Shown here piece after piece: positions 34,382 to 45,860 of a stretch of 64,000 nucleotides of DNA (the stretch's first letter is position 1; every line of letters starts with the position of its first letter). This stretch comes from Orychophragmus violaceus. Its lineage: Eukaryota; Streptophyta; Magnoliopsida; Brassicales; Brassicaceae. The DNA lies in NCBI GenBank assembly GCA_030180135.1, contig CM058236.1:60043728-60107727 (forward strand), read 5' to 3'. Below the pieces are notes generated by a model. It saw nothing but the letters and a program-made list of their open reading frames with translations. It ran no database searches and was not told the origin of the DNA. The position numbers and the translations under genes were made by a program.

Positions 34382-36130
34382 TTATATTAATTAAAAATAA
34401 GATATTAAAAGATATTGTGCCAATTGTGAAAATATATTTTGAATAAAATCATAAATAGAGAATTTTACAATAATTTTCCATTCCCTCCCGCGCGAGAGTG
34501 AAACAGGCGGGTGGTTTTATAATAATTTTAATAATAAATTAGAAATTAAAATTTATTTTTTTAGTAAATTTAAAAACAAACAAAATTCACTTGTTATATA
34601 TATTACATTCTCTAATTTCAAAATATAAATATATTTTAAATATATAAATATATTTTATCATAAATATTATCTAATTTTGAATTATTTTCTAATTTCAATA
34701 TATATATATATATCAAATAAAAAGATTTTAAAAGATATTATGAATATATTTTTGAACAAAATTATTAATTAGAGAATATTTAGTGTGGTGTACATATAGT
34801 ACAAAATCTAATAATTACAAAATATCCTTAACGAAACCCAAAAATCTTTATTAAATATAGTGTCACAGATCGTAATATAACACATGACTAAATGTTATTT
34901 TCTAAAAGAATCACATATTTAATAATATAGATAACTCAAGTTTTTTTTTCTTGAAAAAACAAAATAACTATAACTTTTTCCTTTAAAACCAAAAAACGAA
35001 AATAAAAAAAGTTATATTGAAATATAACGAAAACAAACATTCTTACAAGAAAATAAAAAGATGGGAAGGCACATTGACATACTACCATCTCCAATATATT
35101 TTTTTATTTATATTTTTAAATTAAAAATTATATTAGAAATTGCAATCCTTTTCAATGTTCTTTTATTTTTTCTCTAAAAAATTTTACTATTAAAACACTA
35201 AAGTTTTTTGAAATGAAATTTATGCATTGTATTATCTACGATTCATACCATTAAAAATTAAGAATATTTAAATAATTCATTAAGGACAATAACATAGAAC
35301 TAAATTCTAACTAATTAGTCATAATATTTTATAATATATTTTTTATTTTAATATATATATATATATATATATCTATCATTTTTATTATAGCAAAATCTAC
35401 CAAAATATATTTTTAATCCATTTTATTTTAAGTAACTAATTAATTTCGTAATTATATTATATATTTATTTGTAATAAATAGTGATAATATAATTAAATGA
35501 ATTAATACGCCATTTATGGTTATAAATTATAACATAAATATAAAAGTTATATTTTTTGAAAAAAAAAAGAATTTATAACCTACTAATTTTATAAAATATA
35601 CACATAAAACAATAAAAAGTAATAACATCGTTTTCCTTTCAAAAATGTGAGTACTATAAAATATTCAAATTACTATTAACTAAACTATAATTGTTATTAA
35701 AAATAAAAATATTAAAATTAGATATACATTTTAATTTGATAAAAAATTAAATATTAATAGTTAGTAAATATATATATATATATATTATTTAAATATATGA
35801 TTGGTTGGGTTAATTGATGATTAATCGATATCAGTTTTTTAGCGGGTTGTTTTATAGTTTTTATAACTTAAATACTATAAATATACAACTTATTATTAAT
35901 TAAACTTTAATTTATAAAATAAAAAATTTTAAAGGTAGATATGAAGAGATATACAACTTATTATTAATAGGGTTTGGTAGGAAGTATTTGACATGGATTT
36001 TCTTTTCTTTGTTCTCTAATTTGATCTCTCTATTTAGAAAAATAGAACCAACTATTTTTCGAAACCTCTGAAATTCTGGTTATTTATTATTTATTTACTT
36101 TTTTGCTGCTAAATAACAAACTAAACATTT
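33181..36130. other. AT-rich intergenic region
   Basis: About 3 kb of very AT-rich DNA with TA dinucleotide runs (about 34325-34380, 35345-35372, 35770-35790). A GC-rich island CCCTCCCGCGCGAGAG at 34484 may mark an old MITE. No frame or RNA gene supported. Confidence 0.55.
33405..33455. repeat. Dispersed repeat with CGCCTAGCGCC core, copy 2
   Basis: CTAGGCGCTAGGCGTTAGG, the inverted counterpart of the copy at 20393. Confidence 0.5.
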
Positions 36131-36512
36131 CGATTTAAAAAAGAGAAAAATCATAAAATAGCACAAAAAATATACCTTATCATAAATATAGCACCAAGGA
36201 AAATAATTCACATTTTTAGCATTATTTTAATTACAAAAACTTTTATAGCATTATATAATTTAGGGTTTAGGGTTAATTATTTAGGGTTTAGGGTTTATTA
36301 TTTAGGGTTTAGGGTTTAGTATTTAGGGTTTAGGGTTTATTATTCAAGGTTAGGGTTTAGTATTTAGGGTTTAGGGTTTAGTATTTAAGATTTAGGGTTA
36401 GGGCTAATTTAGTGACAAAACATGTTTTTGTGCTATTTTTATGATTTTTCTTCCTTGATGCTATATTTTTGATAAGTCATGTTTTTGTGCTATTAATGCG
36501 ATTTGCCCGAAA
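36130..36512. mobile_element. Small inverted-repeat element carrying telomere-like repeats
   Basis: The left arm (about 36145-36195: AATCATAAAATAGCAC, then CTTATCATAAATATAGCA) is inverted on the right (about 36423-36500: GTGCTATTTTTATGATT and TGCTATATTTTTGATAAG). Between them lie about a dozen TTTAGGG units. The arms suggest a non-autonomous DNA transposon, perhaps Mutator-like. Target duplication not identified. Confidence 0.5.
36260..36405 (+). repeat. Interstitial telomere-like (TTTAGGG) repeats
   Basis: TTTAGGG appears mostly as doublets TTTAGGGTTTAGGGTT spaced by TATTA or TAATTAT, giving a higher-order unit of about 21-23 bp. Two copies are degenerate (TTCAAGG, TTTAAGA). Confidence 0.85.
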
Positions 36513-36628
36513 AAAAATATGCGTCTACATTCCAGCTTAACATAAATAAATCAAAGAAAATCATGGTAACAAACACTACGTACACACTAATCCAATTTTG
36601 CTCTTGTCTGAATACGTCTAATCTCTGT

Positions 36629-37913
36629 TTAATTTACAGAAGAACAAGAGCGTCTGATCTCACCTTCTTCACCAACTCTCACACCTATCACACTCATCTT
36701 CACAAACGACTCCCTCCATCTCTCGAAAAAAATATCCTCATCGTTCGCCAGAATCTCGACAATCTTCCTCGTCCGATCATCTTCCATGAGAGCAGAATCC
36801 GTCTGGAACAGACCCTTGTGCGCCAACAGATTCATGTAGTACTGATTGTCAAAAGTTGACGATGTCTCTGGATCGTTGTTTACTACTGTTGTTGTCGGAT
36901 CCGTAGAAGATAAACACTTGTTTAGCAGTGTTTGCGCATAGGAGTTGTCGAGAGACGCGTCTATGAGTTGGAAATTTCCTCTGGGATCTCTCTTAAACCT
37001 GCTGTTGAATGTGTTGCAGTGCGCAGCACCAATAGTGTGAGCTCCTGATACAGTAGTATAATCAGAACTTCAGGCTTGCTTAGTGAAATAAATATCTTCT
37101 TTATGAACATCAAGAAACATACCTGAGAGGACGACAAGATCTTGAACAGATAAGCCTTTGGAGGAAAAGACATTGATCATCTTATCAACTGTGAAATCGG
37201 TATCGATGATGTTTGGTCTGACATTTGCGGCCATTGAGACCGTCCCATCTCTCCTCCCTGTCGGTATTGCAACTACCGGTCCTCCGAGCTGTTCGAACAT
37301 TAGTGTGCACACCAACAAGAAACAGAGTTTTTATACAAAATGTTGGTTTCAACTATATCTATATGCATGTGAATTTTGATGATCTCTTACAGCTTCGACA
37401 GCGTCTCTAGCAGCAAGAACAAGGATATCAGCGCATGACACTATGCCCGGACAGAAGATTTCGAGAACATTTTTGGCGCTTTCTATCACATCAAAACCTC
37501 CTAGAGACGTGTTTCCAGGGTCGGTTCTCTCTGTACCGTTACCTCGAATCAACAATGATGCATCACAACCCTGAAACAGCAATTAAAACAAGAAAAAAAA
37601 AATCTCATTTTGAGAATCCAAGAAATAAGAAATTGGGTGAAGGAGTCATGCTTTTGCATTGTTAGTAATATACGTGGACAAAACAGTCATGGAAGATGAG
37701 ACGGAGAAGCTTCCCAAGGACTGATGGATCAGTGAAAGAAGCCGATCTAACAGTGTTTCTGACGATGAATTCAGCTCCAGGACATGAACTGGCGTAGAAG
37801 TTGAAAGAGAGATCAGCAACGGAGGAGGATATAAGCAGAAGTAGAGGAAGAAAAACAAGAAGAGAGGAGGGGAATGCAGATTTTTGTTTGCAGGAAGAAA
37901 AGGGAAACGCCAT
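36629..37913 (-). CDS. Class III secretory peroxidase
   Basis: Four exons (37913-37674, 37570-37391, 37288-37123, 37044-36629) encode 333 residues with the typical class III peroxidase intron plan. A signal peptide (about 1-33, LLVFLPLLLLISSSVA) sends it to the apoplast or vacuole. Arg71 and the distal His75 (RLIFHDCFVH), the calcium site GCDASLL, the GIVSCADILVLAARDAV helix and the proximal haem ligand His198 (GAHTIGAAHC) are present, and the C-terminus ends RRSCSSVN. Reaction: oxidation of phenolics with hydrogen peroxide, or oxygen-radical formation, in wall building and defence. The usual Gln before GCDAS is His80 here. All frames are open and splice sites good. The position near ARL1 fits Arabidopsis peroxidase 18 (At2g24800), which is inference from memory, so no symbol is given. 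Confidence 0.94.
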
Positions 37914-38380
37914 TCTTTGAATGAGTCTCTCTCAACAAGGAAAGTGAAGACAATGCTAGTTGATTAATTTGCCTAGAGAAGAGAGAAAGAGAGAGAGAAG
38001 AAGTAGTTGTTGTGATAAATGATAACTGTAAATTGCATTTGTGTTTGTGCCAAGAGAGAGAGAGAGAGATGGTTGAGTCAGGAGAATTTAATGACATTTC
38101 TTACTTCTCTTGTGCATCCATCGGATAGTCATCATCTATGCCTAATATCATTCTGCAAAATACCAATTTGGTGTTAATGCCAGAAGTTGATAGAAAGAGT
38201 GACACCTTCCAACAGTTGAACAGCCACTAATGCCACATAATTTCAGGAAAATACACTGTATTTTTCGGAGGAATACACTTTTTTTTTTTGCTTTTTATAG
38301 TAGATGCCACTTTGCACACAAGAAAAAGAGAATCTGTGGGGGAAAAAATTGGTTTTGTACTTTGTACTTTAGTAGAAATA
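37914..38380 (-). promoter_or_regulatory. Peroxidase 5' UTR and promoter, cut by a Copia element
   Basis: The minus strand upstream of ATG 37913 has CT-rich leader sequence with several CTCTCTCTC runs (37975-38070). Only about 470 bp remain before a Copia LTR begins at about 38381, so the promoter is short or displaced. Confidence 0.4.
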
Positions 38381-38486
38381 TGTTAAATCTGTTTTTCTCA
38401 TTAATGAATCGAGTTGTTCCTGTTTACATATTTATACAAGTCATAAGCTTAAGTGAGCTATACAAAGGCTATGTACACACTAATAG
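38381..38486 (-). repeat. Probable 3' LTR of the truncated Copia
   Basis: About 106 bp, from TATTAGTGTGTACATAG next to the purine tract to TTAACA. The partner LTR is absent, so the limits are approximate. Confidence 0.45.
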
Positions 38487-38492
38487 TCCCCC

Positions 38493-39626
38493 TCAAGATG
38501 GAGTGAAGATGGAAGAGACACCCATCTTGCTTATTAAAGGTCGAAGTTTGCCCGGATATAACGGTTTTGTAAGTACATCAGCAAGCTGAAGATCAGTCCG
38601 AACATGAAGCAACTTCAAGGCACCTTCTTCTACCTTTTCTCTGACTATGTGACAGTCATTTTCAACGTGTTTTGTGCGTTCGTGATATACTGGATTCTTG
38701 GCAATATGCATAGCTGCCATGTTATCACAGTAAAGCACCGGTGGGTTGGAGATAGTGATATGGAAGTCTTTGAGAAGTTTCTGCAACCACTGAAGTTCTC
38801 GTACAACAAATGACATGCTCCTATATTCTGCTTCAGCTGAGGAACTTGAAACAGTGTCTTGTTTCTTGGATCTCCAAAATATCAGAGAATCACCAATGAA
38901 AATACAATACCCTGTTACCGATCGTCTAGTGTCCAAACAGGAGCTCCAATCTGCATCAGCAAATGCCTTCAGCTCAATATCAGGAGAGGAAGAATAGAAC
39001 AAACCATGTCCTGTTGTTCCTTTGATGTAGTGCAGCAACTTCATAAGAGCCTGATAATGAGGTACCCGAGGAGCAGCTGTATATTGAGCCAACTTTTGAA
39101 CAGAGAAACATATGTCGGGTCTTGTAATCGTTAGATAGATCAGTTTCCCTATAAGGCTTCTGTATGTCTCGGGATTGTCAATAAGATCACCTTCATCTTT
39201 TCTCATTTTGACATTTGGTTCCATTGGAATAGATGAGGGTTTGCAACCCAATAAACCGAGTTCATCAAGAATTTCCAATGCATACTTTCTTTGACAAATG
39301 GAAATTCCTTCTTTAGATCTTGCTATTTCCAAGCCAAGGAAATATTTAGCTTGACCAAGATCCCTCAATTTGAACGATGCTTTCAACTGATTCTTCAAAT
39401 CTTCTGCAGCATCATCATTATTGCTTGTGACAACTATGTCATCAACGTAAACAAGCACTCCCACAAAGATATTTCCAGTCACTTTAGTGAATAATATATA
39501 ATCAGAGATTGATTTGATGAAGCCAAAACTCACTAAAGTATCCGAGAACTTCTTGTACCATTGACGAGATGCTTGCTTTAGGCCATACAGTGACTTTTCC
39601 AACTTACTGTGAGAGTCGAAACTCAC
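38493..39626 (-). pseudogene. Copia pol C-terminal part, open but lacking its N-terminus
   Basis: A 370-codon open stretch with RT (SLYGLKQASRQW, LVYVDDIVV, KYFLGLEIAR, KLIYLTITRPD) and RNase H (FADADWSSC, SSAEAEYRSM, YCDNMAAMHIA, LADVLTKPL). All catalytic Asp/Glu visible in these parts are kept and no stop is present, so truncation is recent or the segment was copied intact. Protease, integrase and the RT start are missing. No functional product is likely. Confidence 0.9.
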
Positions 39627-40320
39627 ACGGTCAAAACTTGTAGAGCAAAACTTTTAGGGAACAGAAACTTTCAAGGATAACCACGAAATTAGCAAACCCG
39701 GAGGATATTTTATTGATTAGAAGTCGAAAGGAATACAAATATCGTAAAAAAGAGTAAAGGAATCGGAAAGAAAGTACAAAAGAACTCTCAAAACGGCTAA
39801 GAGAAAACTGCTAAGTTCTTAAGTCTAGGTCTAGGTTTTTTCGCTCTGCCTTTTCTCGTATGGCTTCTATCTCCTTATATAACTTCGGTAAGTCGGCTTC
39901 GAGAATATTTCCGCCAGATTTGCGGAAATCTTCCTGTAGTTATCTTCTTCCTTATTCCATTAAGATTTACATTTTTATCTCGGATTTTCCTTTTCAGCTC
40001 GTCCGTATCTCTTCCTTTACTTCTTTGTCTTTATCCTCTTTCATCTTTCCGCAGCTTGACTTATTCGCCGGATGGGCCGAGAACGGACGATCCGAGTCCA
40101 TTCATGTACAAACTCACTTATTCGGCCCAAAGTCATCGTATATTTGGGCCTAAGTTCTTATTCCTCACTTGATCTTATCAGCCCAAGTTATAGGCCATGA
40201 AAGTACAGGCCGATGTTTCCGAAGGTGGGTTGAGACAAGTTGTGCATATCGGCAATTGTTTGGTTAACCGTTCGGAAAGCTCAGCGAAGTCCAGCTCGGA
40301 AGTTTGCAAGAGGTGCGTTC

Positions 40321-40398
40321 AGCTCGGAAATGAGAGCTGGTTCAGCTCGGAAATGAGAGCTGGTTCAGCTCGGAAATCCGAGCTGGTGCAGCTCGTCC
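40321..40398. repeat. 23-bp tandem repeat, three and a half copies
   Basis: Unit AGCTCGGAAATGAGAGCTGG plus TTC at 40321, 40344 and 40367. Each unit holds the inverted pair AGCTC/GAGCT. Confidence 0.85.
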
Positions 40399-40429
40399 TT
40401 TGCCTGTTTGGATGTTTCGTCGATCCGTG

Positions 40430-40645
40430 GTTCCTGTCGGAAGATGCGTTTGTCCGATTAAAACATCGTCCGTTTCGTATGAAATGTATTTGTCGATAAG
40501 TTGTTTAGATGAAGTTATCGGTGCTTCGTATAAAAAGTTGTCCGTTTCGTATGAAATGTTGTCTGTTGACTCTTTTCGTATGAAAGTTGCCCCTACGAAG
40601 TTATCGACACTTCGTATGACTTGTCACTCATACGATACTCTGTTT
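40430..40645. repeat. Interspersed TTCGTATGAAA and GAAGTTATCG repeats
   Basis: GTCCGTTTCGTATGAAATG occurs at about 40467 and 40539, with related TTTTCGTATGAAAGTT and CTTCGTATGAC; AAGTTATCG-GCTTCGTAT occurs twice. Diverged repeats of about 70 bp. Confidence 0.7.
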
Positions 40646-41283
40646 ATCCGAAACGGATAGTTGTCTGTGTTCGTTTGTCCGATCTTGTTTCAGCTATTGT
40701 TTTCGTCGAGGGGTTTTTGACCCCAACAGTTAGCCCCCCAGCTCGTCAGACTCGAGTGCGATGATGGCGAGGTTATTTTGTATTCGAGGCGAAAGCAATT
40801 ATCCGAAAGACTTGGTTCGGTCCTTTCTGTTTTGTTGCTCTTCCGTTTGTGACAAAGGGTTGTCCGAGTTTGTCGGGATTTTGGCCTTCGTCTTGTACGT
40901 CAAGTTAGACATATTTTTTGGAACGGCATTTTTGAGTCGGATTTGTTCCGGCCCTTCGAGTAAGTCGACTCTCATCCATTGGCGTGTACATGGTGAGCCT
41001 TTTGGACCTTTCGGCCGTATTGATTTTTTTTGTGCAAAGTCTTCCGAGCAATTCCTTCGATCTTTCCGGTGTATGACCTTGATGCTTCTTTACTTCAAGC
41101 GAAGAATTTTTGTTTACAGTTGAACCTTATGAAAGGCTGCCTACGTACCCTTAAGAAAGGGATCAAGCCACCCGTAGTTCTAAATCTTGTCGTTGGACGT
41201 TTGGGAATCTATTGTTGGTCTTTTGTCGACACTTCCGTATTCGAACAAGCAAAGCAGTGGAGAAGGTGCGTTGAATTTTGAAC

Positions 41284-42484
41284 TGATATATCATGGTTTT
41301 TACTAGCTTTAGACCATGATATAAGTCTGATTTAGAGTCTATTTGTGTTTCTTTAGAGTCTTTACAGGTTTTATTGAGTACACGCACGTTTGGAGCTAAT
41401 GTGGTGATTATGGAGCTTATTGGAGTGATTTGGAGATTTGGTCCGAGAGAGAGAACTCACTGTCCAGTTTTGGGATCTGCATCGATCGACGCACACATGC
41501 ATCGGTCGATGCACTACGCGAATGGGCCAGACTCGGCGGTTTAATGAAGAATGCTGATATTGCAGAAAAGCCCAGAAGGTCCAGATATTTACACAGAAGC
41601 CCAAAACGTGTTTTAGCTATTTAATTAGGTTTTTAGATACACTTACATACGCATTCATAATTGAGAGCAGAGAGTTTTTAGAGCTTTTGGGGGCTGATCT
41701 GATCATGTACTACATTTGTTTTGGAGAAGTTTTCGAACCCCTTTACTTGTTTAATCTCTTTTATGATATCTAACTATTCATTGATTATGTTTACATCTTC
41801 TATGTCTGAGTAGATTCATAGTTAGGTTTAGGGTTTCTCACATAGGATTTCATGACTTGCTAGACTTGTTTAATTCAGTTAAGGATTCATAACTTTAAGA
41901 TGTTCTTCAATCTAAATTGCGTTTAATGCTAGTTCTAACTTGATCAATTAGAATCTAGATCTTAGGTTGCTAAATACGACACGAAAGTGTGGTTTAGAAT
42001 CTGAACTATTTAGGTTGAGCAATTAAATTACTCGCAAAGGAATTTGGTTTAGTTTAATTGTGAACATATCGAACTTGGAATTAATGCTGGTTTAATCTGT
42101 TAGTAATTGCAAAGGAATTTGGATTGATGCACTTAGACTTAGAGAATTCTCGCAACGACAGTTGGTTAATTCTATATCCGTGATTTGAGTTCTAGAACTG
42201 TGCTTAATTAGATCATGACTGAATGATTTGTCTGCTTGTCTGATTTCCTGAGAACGCCCTAGACTTAGCGCCCTTAATTAACTGCTTTCACAACCGATAA
42301 TCTTGCTACTTATTTACTTTCTCGCATTGCTTTTTAGTTACTCCACATTGCTTTCATCTTAGTTTACCCTCTAATTTTCTTAATCTATCGTTGACCGGAG
42401 TCTCTGTGGATTTCAATACCCTATATACTACAATCACATAACTATGCACTTGCAGTAGAATAGGATAAAACTAGACCCCTATCA
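41284..42484 (+). repeat. 5' LTR of element A
   Basis: 1201 bp, TGATATATCATGG to CCCCTATCA. Contains a terminal inverted pair TATATCATGG/CCATGATATA, a TCGATCGA pair (41482, 41502), GTTTAGGGTTTCTCACATAGG and several CGCAAAGGAATTTGG repeats. Confidence 0.93.
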
Positions 42485-42490
42485 AGTTTT

Positions 42491-42509
42491 TGGCGCCGTT
42501 GCCGGGGAC
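42491..42509 (+). other. Primer binding site, tRNA-Asp
   Basis: TGGCGCCGTTGCCGGGGAC matches the complement of the plant tRNA-Asp 3' end (…CGGCAACGGCGCCA). It lies 6 bp after the LTR. tRNA-Asp priming is typical of Athila-group gypsy elements. Confidence 0.85.
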
Positions 42510-42624
42510 TCTTAGAGTCTTCGATAGCTTCGAACTTAGGGTTTTTACTAGGATTTTTTTTTATTTTTGTTTACTGATTTTTTCCCTGTTTTCTTTCTGT
42601 CGCAGGTACGACATTCGCCTAGCA

Positions 42625-42704
42625 TCGATCGTTGCACCTTTGTGTCGATCGTCACTAGGCGATTCTGAGATTGAATCGATCGTTGCACTGCTAGCATCGA
42701 TCGT
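42625..42704 (+). repeat. TCGATCGT pairs in the leader of element A
   Basis: TCGATCGT at 42625 and 42645 (20 bp apart) and at 42676 and 42697 (21 bp apart). They directly precede the gag start at 42728. Confidence 0.9.
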
Positions 42705-42727
42705 TGCTTGACGATTACAGACAGTTT

Positions 42728-44403
42728 ATGCAGACGCGTGAAACTAGAAGTAATCAGAACTTGAACCTCGTTAATCTCGGACTTGAAGAACTTGGACGAC
42801 TAGAGAGGACTAACAGAAGAGAAAGAAGAGCAAGGATGGTACGTGAACGTTTGATCCTGATACAATATGCTAACGGTATCCCGAGGGACCGAGATAACAA
42901 TCCGCACAATGCTGCTGGGCAGAGGATCGATGCTGAGGGACGTGTAATCCCGGATATTGAGGAACCTGAACCACAGCCGCAGGCGCAAGGCCAAGGACAG
43001 AACCAAGGTAGACAGATGGTTGTTCATGAGAGGACTTTAGCTGACTACAACAGACCGGATGAGTTTCATGCAAACCGGTCAGCTCTAGTACCTCCTGGTT
43101 TTGAGAGGAACGATTTTGAGATCAAAACCATCTACTACTCGCTGATGAGACAGAATGCTTTCCATGGCCACCCATCGGAGCAGCCTATGGATCACATCGA
43201 TCAGTTTGAGGATATAATCACTGGCATGAAGTATGATGGAGTTTTCCAGGATTATCTGTTTCTCAAGCTCTTTCCACACAGTCTCGCTGGAGACGCTGCT
43301 GCATGGTTAAAGCAACTGCCACCTGGGCAGTTTACTACTTGGGATGCCCTGAAGAGTGAGTTTCTGAGACACTTATACGATGATGCGCGCTCAGATCAGT
43401 CCAGATAGGACATTCTGACATTCTCCCAAGGTCCTGTGGAGCCTTTAAAAGCTGTCTGGATGCGATTCAAGAAGTACCAGCGTGACTGCCCACACCATGG
43501 ATTCACTGAGGTCACATTGCTAGGTATCTTCTTCAGAGGCATAGATCTTCCATATCAGACTGCGCTGGATAACTCCAACAATGCAAATTTTAACACTAGG
43601 ACTCCTGCACAAGCTAAGCAGTTGATTGAGAACTTAGTAAGCAGCAACAGTTGCAAGACTACTGATGAGAGGAGGAAGAAATCTGGTGGAAAGGTAGAGA
43701 ATTTGGAGATTGCTGATATTAGATCTAAGCTGGACACAGTTTGTAATCTCCTAGCTGGTAAGAAAGCTGTCCACTTTGCCCAAGATGTTGAGGTAATTCA
43801 GACTGAGGAGGACACTCAGGAAGAAGATGTGAATTACATAGGAGGATCTGGATTCCAAGGTAATAGATTTGGTAATCAGCAGGGAAACATGTTCTTCAAT
43901 GGAGGACAGAGGTGTGCCTTCACAGGCAATCAGAACTCCTCTGGCTTTGGACAGACTAGTGGTTTCCAGAAACCTTTTGGACAAGGTACTCAGAGAACCT
44001 ATGGATCATCTTCTTACCAAGCACCTCCTGTAGCTACTGCTCATGAGAGTAAGATGGAGGAAATGATGGAACAGCTGTTGGAAAGTCAGACCAAGATTGC
44101 TGTGGACTGCAATAAGAAGTTGGATGCTGTCTATGAGGATCTCAATGGGAAGTTTGAGTCTCTGAACACTCATGTGAAGCAGTTGGATACTCAGGTGAGC
44201 CAGATTTCTAGTTCTTTTAAAGGAAAAGGAGTAACAGACACCCATATTAAGGCCTAGTCAGTGTACATTGATGATGGATCACACCTAGGTGAAGGATTTG
44301 AGCTAAGCACAGCTGAGTTGGTAGAAGAGGCTGAATTTTTCGGATTTTTGGAAAAATCTCTCGGGTAGAAACTGTGAAAACAGTGATGCATCGATCGACG
44401 TAC
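42728..44403 (+). pseudogene. gag of element A, N-terminal part with stop codons
   Basis: Frame from ATG 42728 (MQTRETRSNQN). It contains the retrotransposon gag domain (FEIKTIYYSLMRQNAFHGHP, LAGDAAAWLKQLPPGQFTTW, KYQRDCPHHGF), then a Gln/Gly/Asn-rich region and a coiled-coil stretch near the end. TAG at 43406-43408 replaces CAG and TAG at 44255-44257 replaces TGG, as shown by the sister copy. The frame decays after about 44300 and is cut by element B at 44403. The continuation is at 51053. Confidence 0.92.
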
Positions 44404-45596
44404 TGATATATCATGGTTTTTACTAGTTTTAGACCATGATATAAGTGTGTTTTAGTGTCTTTTTGTGTTCTTTTAGAGTCTTTTACAGGTATAATCAGGT
44501 TTGGAGCATACTTGGTGATTATGGCACTTTTTGGAGATTTTTGGAGTGTTTGGCCGAGAGATAGAGTTCACTGTCCGAAACAGAGGAATGCGTCGATCGT
44601 TGCACTCTAGCATCGATCGTTGCACCAGCGAGATGGGCCAGAACTCGGCGGTTTATGAAGAGTTAAGATATTGCACTCTGATCAAGAAGTTCCTGATATT
44701 TACAAAGAAGCCCCTGGCCGAGATTAGACCTATATAATTAAGTTTTTGGTGTTTTATTTTACTTACGCTTTCATAATTAAGAGCAGAGGATTTTTAGAGA
44801 TTTTGGGGCTGATCTGAACCTTTACTTCATCTGTATTTGGAGAAGATTTCGAACCCCTTTTATTCTTCATCTTCTATGCAATTTATTCATCATATGATTA
44901 TGTTTTCATTATCTATGTCTGAGTAGATTCCTTGTTAGGTTTAGGGTTTCTCACATAGGATTTCATGACTTGCTAGACTTGTTTAATTCAGTTAAGGATT
45001 CATAACTATATCTGTTCTTCAATCTAATTGTGCTTAAAGCTAGTTCTAACCTGATCAATTAGAATCTAGATCTTAGGTTGCTAAATACGTCACGGAAGTG
45101 GGGTTTAGGAATCTGAACTAATTAGGTTGAGCAATTAAACTTCTCGCAAACGAAAGTTTGGTTTAGGATAATTGTGAACATATCAAACTTGGGATTAATG
45201 CTAGTTTAATCTGTTAGTTCTCGCAAACGAAAGTTTGGTTTGCTGCACTTAGACTTAGAGAATTATCGCAAAGGAATTTGGTTAATTCTATATCTGTGTT
45301 TTGAGTTCTAGAACTGTGCTTAATTAGATCCTTGCTGAATGAACTGTCTGCTTGTCTGATTTCCTGAGAACGCCCTAGACTTAGCGCTCTTAATAACTTG
45401 CTTTCACAACCAACAATCTCTGCTTTCTGTTTACTTTCTTGCATTGCTTTTAATTCAATCACATTGCTTTCTTCCTAGTTTAATTTCTGTTCTTGAGCTA
45501 TTGAATACGGAGTCCCTGTGGATTCGATACCTATATACTACGACTACTGAACTGTGCACTTGCAGTTAGATATAGGATAAAACCTGACACCTATCA
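44404..45596 (+). repeat. 5' LTR of element B
   Basis: 1193 bp, TGATATATCATGG to ACCTATCA. A perfect 11-bp inverted repeat TATATCATGGT (44407-44417) / ACCATGATATA (44433-44443) lies at the start. It has a TCGATCGT pair (44593, 44613) and two CGCAAACGAAAGTTTGGTTT copies. Confidence 0.93.
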
Positions 45597-45602
45597 AGTT
45601 TT

Positions 45603-45621
45603 TGGCGCCGTTGCCGGGGAC
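45603..45621 (+). other. Primer binding site, tRNA-Asp, element B
   Basis: TGGCGCCGTTGCCGGGGAC, identical to that of element A, 6 bp after the LTR. Confidence 0.85.
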
Positions 45622-45757
45622 TCTTTGAGTCTTCGATAGCTTAGAACTTAGGGTTTTACTAGGATTTTTCGTTTTCTTTTCGTTTTTATTTTTGTTTTTT
45701 TTAGTTGCTGATTTTCTCTGTTTTTCTCTCTGTCGCAGGTACTAATATCGCACTGCG

Positions 45758-45837
45758 TCGATCGTTGCACTCTAGCATCGATCGTCACTAGGCGATTCAG
45801 AGATTGAAACGATCGTTGCACTGATAGCATCGATCGT
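45758..45837 (+). repeat. TCGATCGT pairs in the leader of element B
   Basis: TCGATCGT at 45758 and 45778 (20 bp apart); ACGATCGT at 45809 and TCGATCGT at 45830 (21 bp apart). Confidence 0.9.
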
Positions 45838-45860
45838 TGCCGGACGATTACAGACAGTTT

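Larger units (their letters stand above)
38381..39626 (-). mobile_element. 5'-truncated Copia element: RT end, RNase H and 3' LTR
   Basis: The minus strand holds the last third of Pol, a polypurine tract TTGAGGGGGAC (complement of 38487-38497) and a short LTR (38381-38486). The upstream part is missing: homology stops near SKLEKSLYGLKQ at 39590-39610, where unrelated unit X begins. Target site not verifiable. Confidence 0.85.
39627..41283. mobile_element. Unit X, left part: repeat-rich non-coding element
   Basis: Moderate-GC DNA unlike its AT-rich neighbours, with no recognisable protein. It shares the AGCTCGGAAAT-type motifs of 54.6-58.5 kb and is contiguous with it once element A (target duplication TGAAC) is removed. 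The phrase GACCCCAACAGTTAGCCCCCC (40720-40740) has the look of an LTR or its border. The junction near 39627 has a GTGAG/CTCAC inverted repeat. I cannot find its LTRs or name its family; Ty3/gypsy of the Tat type is one guess. Confidence 0.5.

Noticed and set aside
36260..36405. Chromosome end
   Set aside because: The TTTAGGG units are short, degenerate and flanked by unique sequence and genes on both sides.
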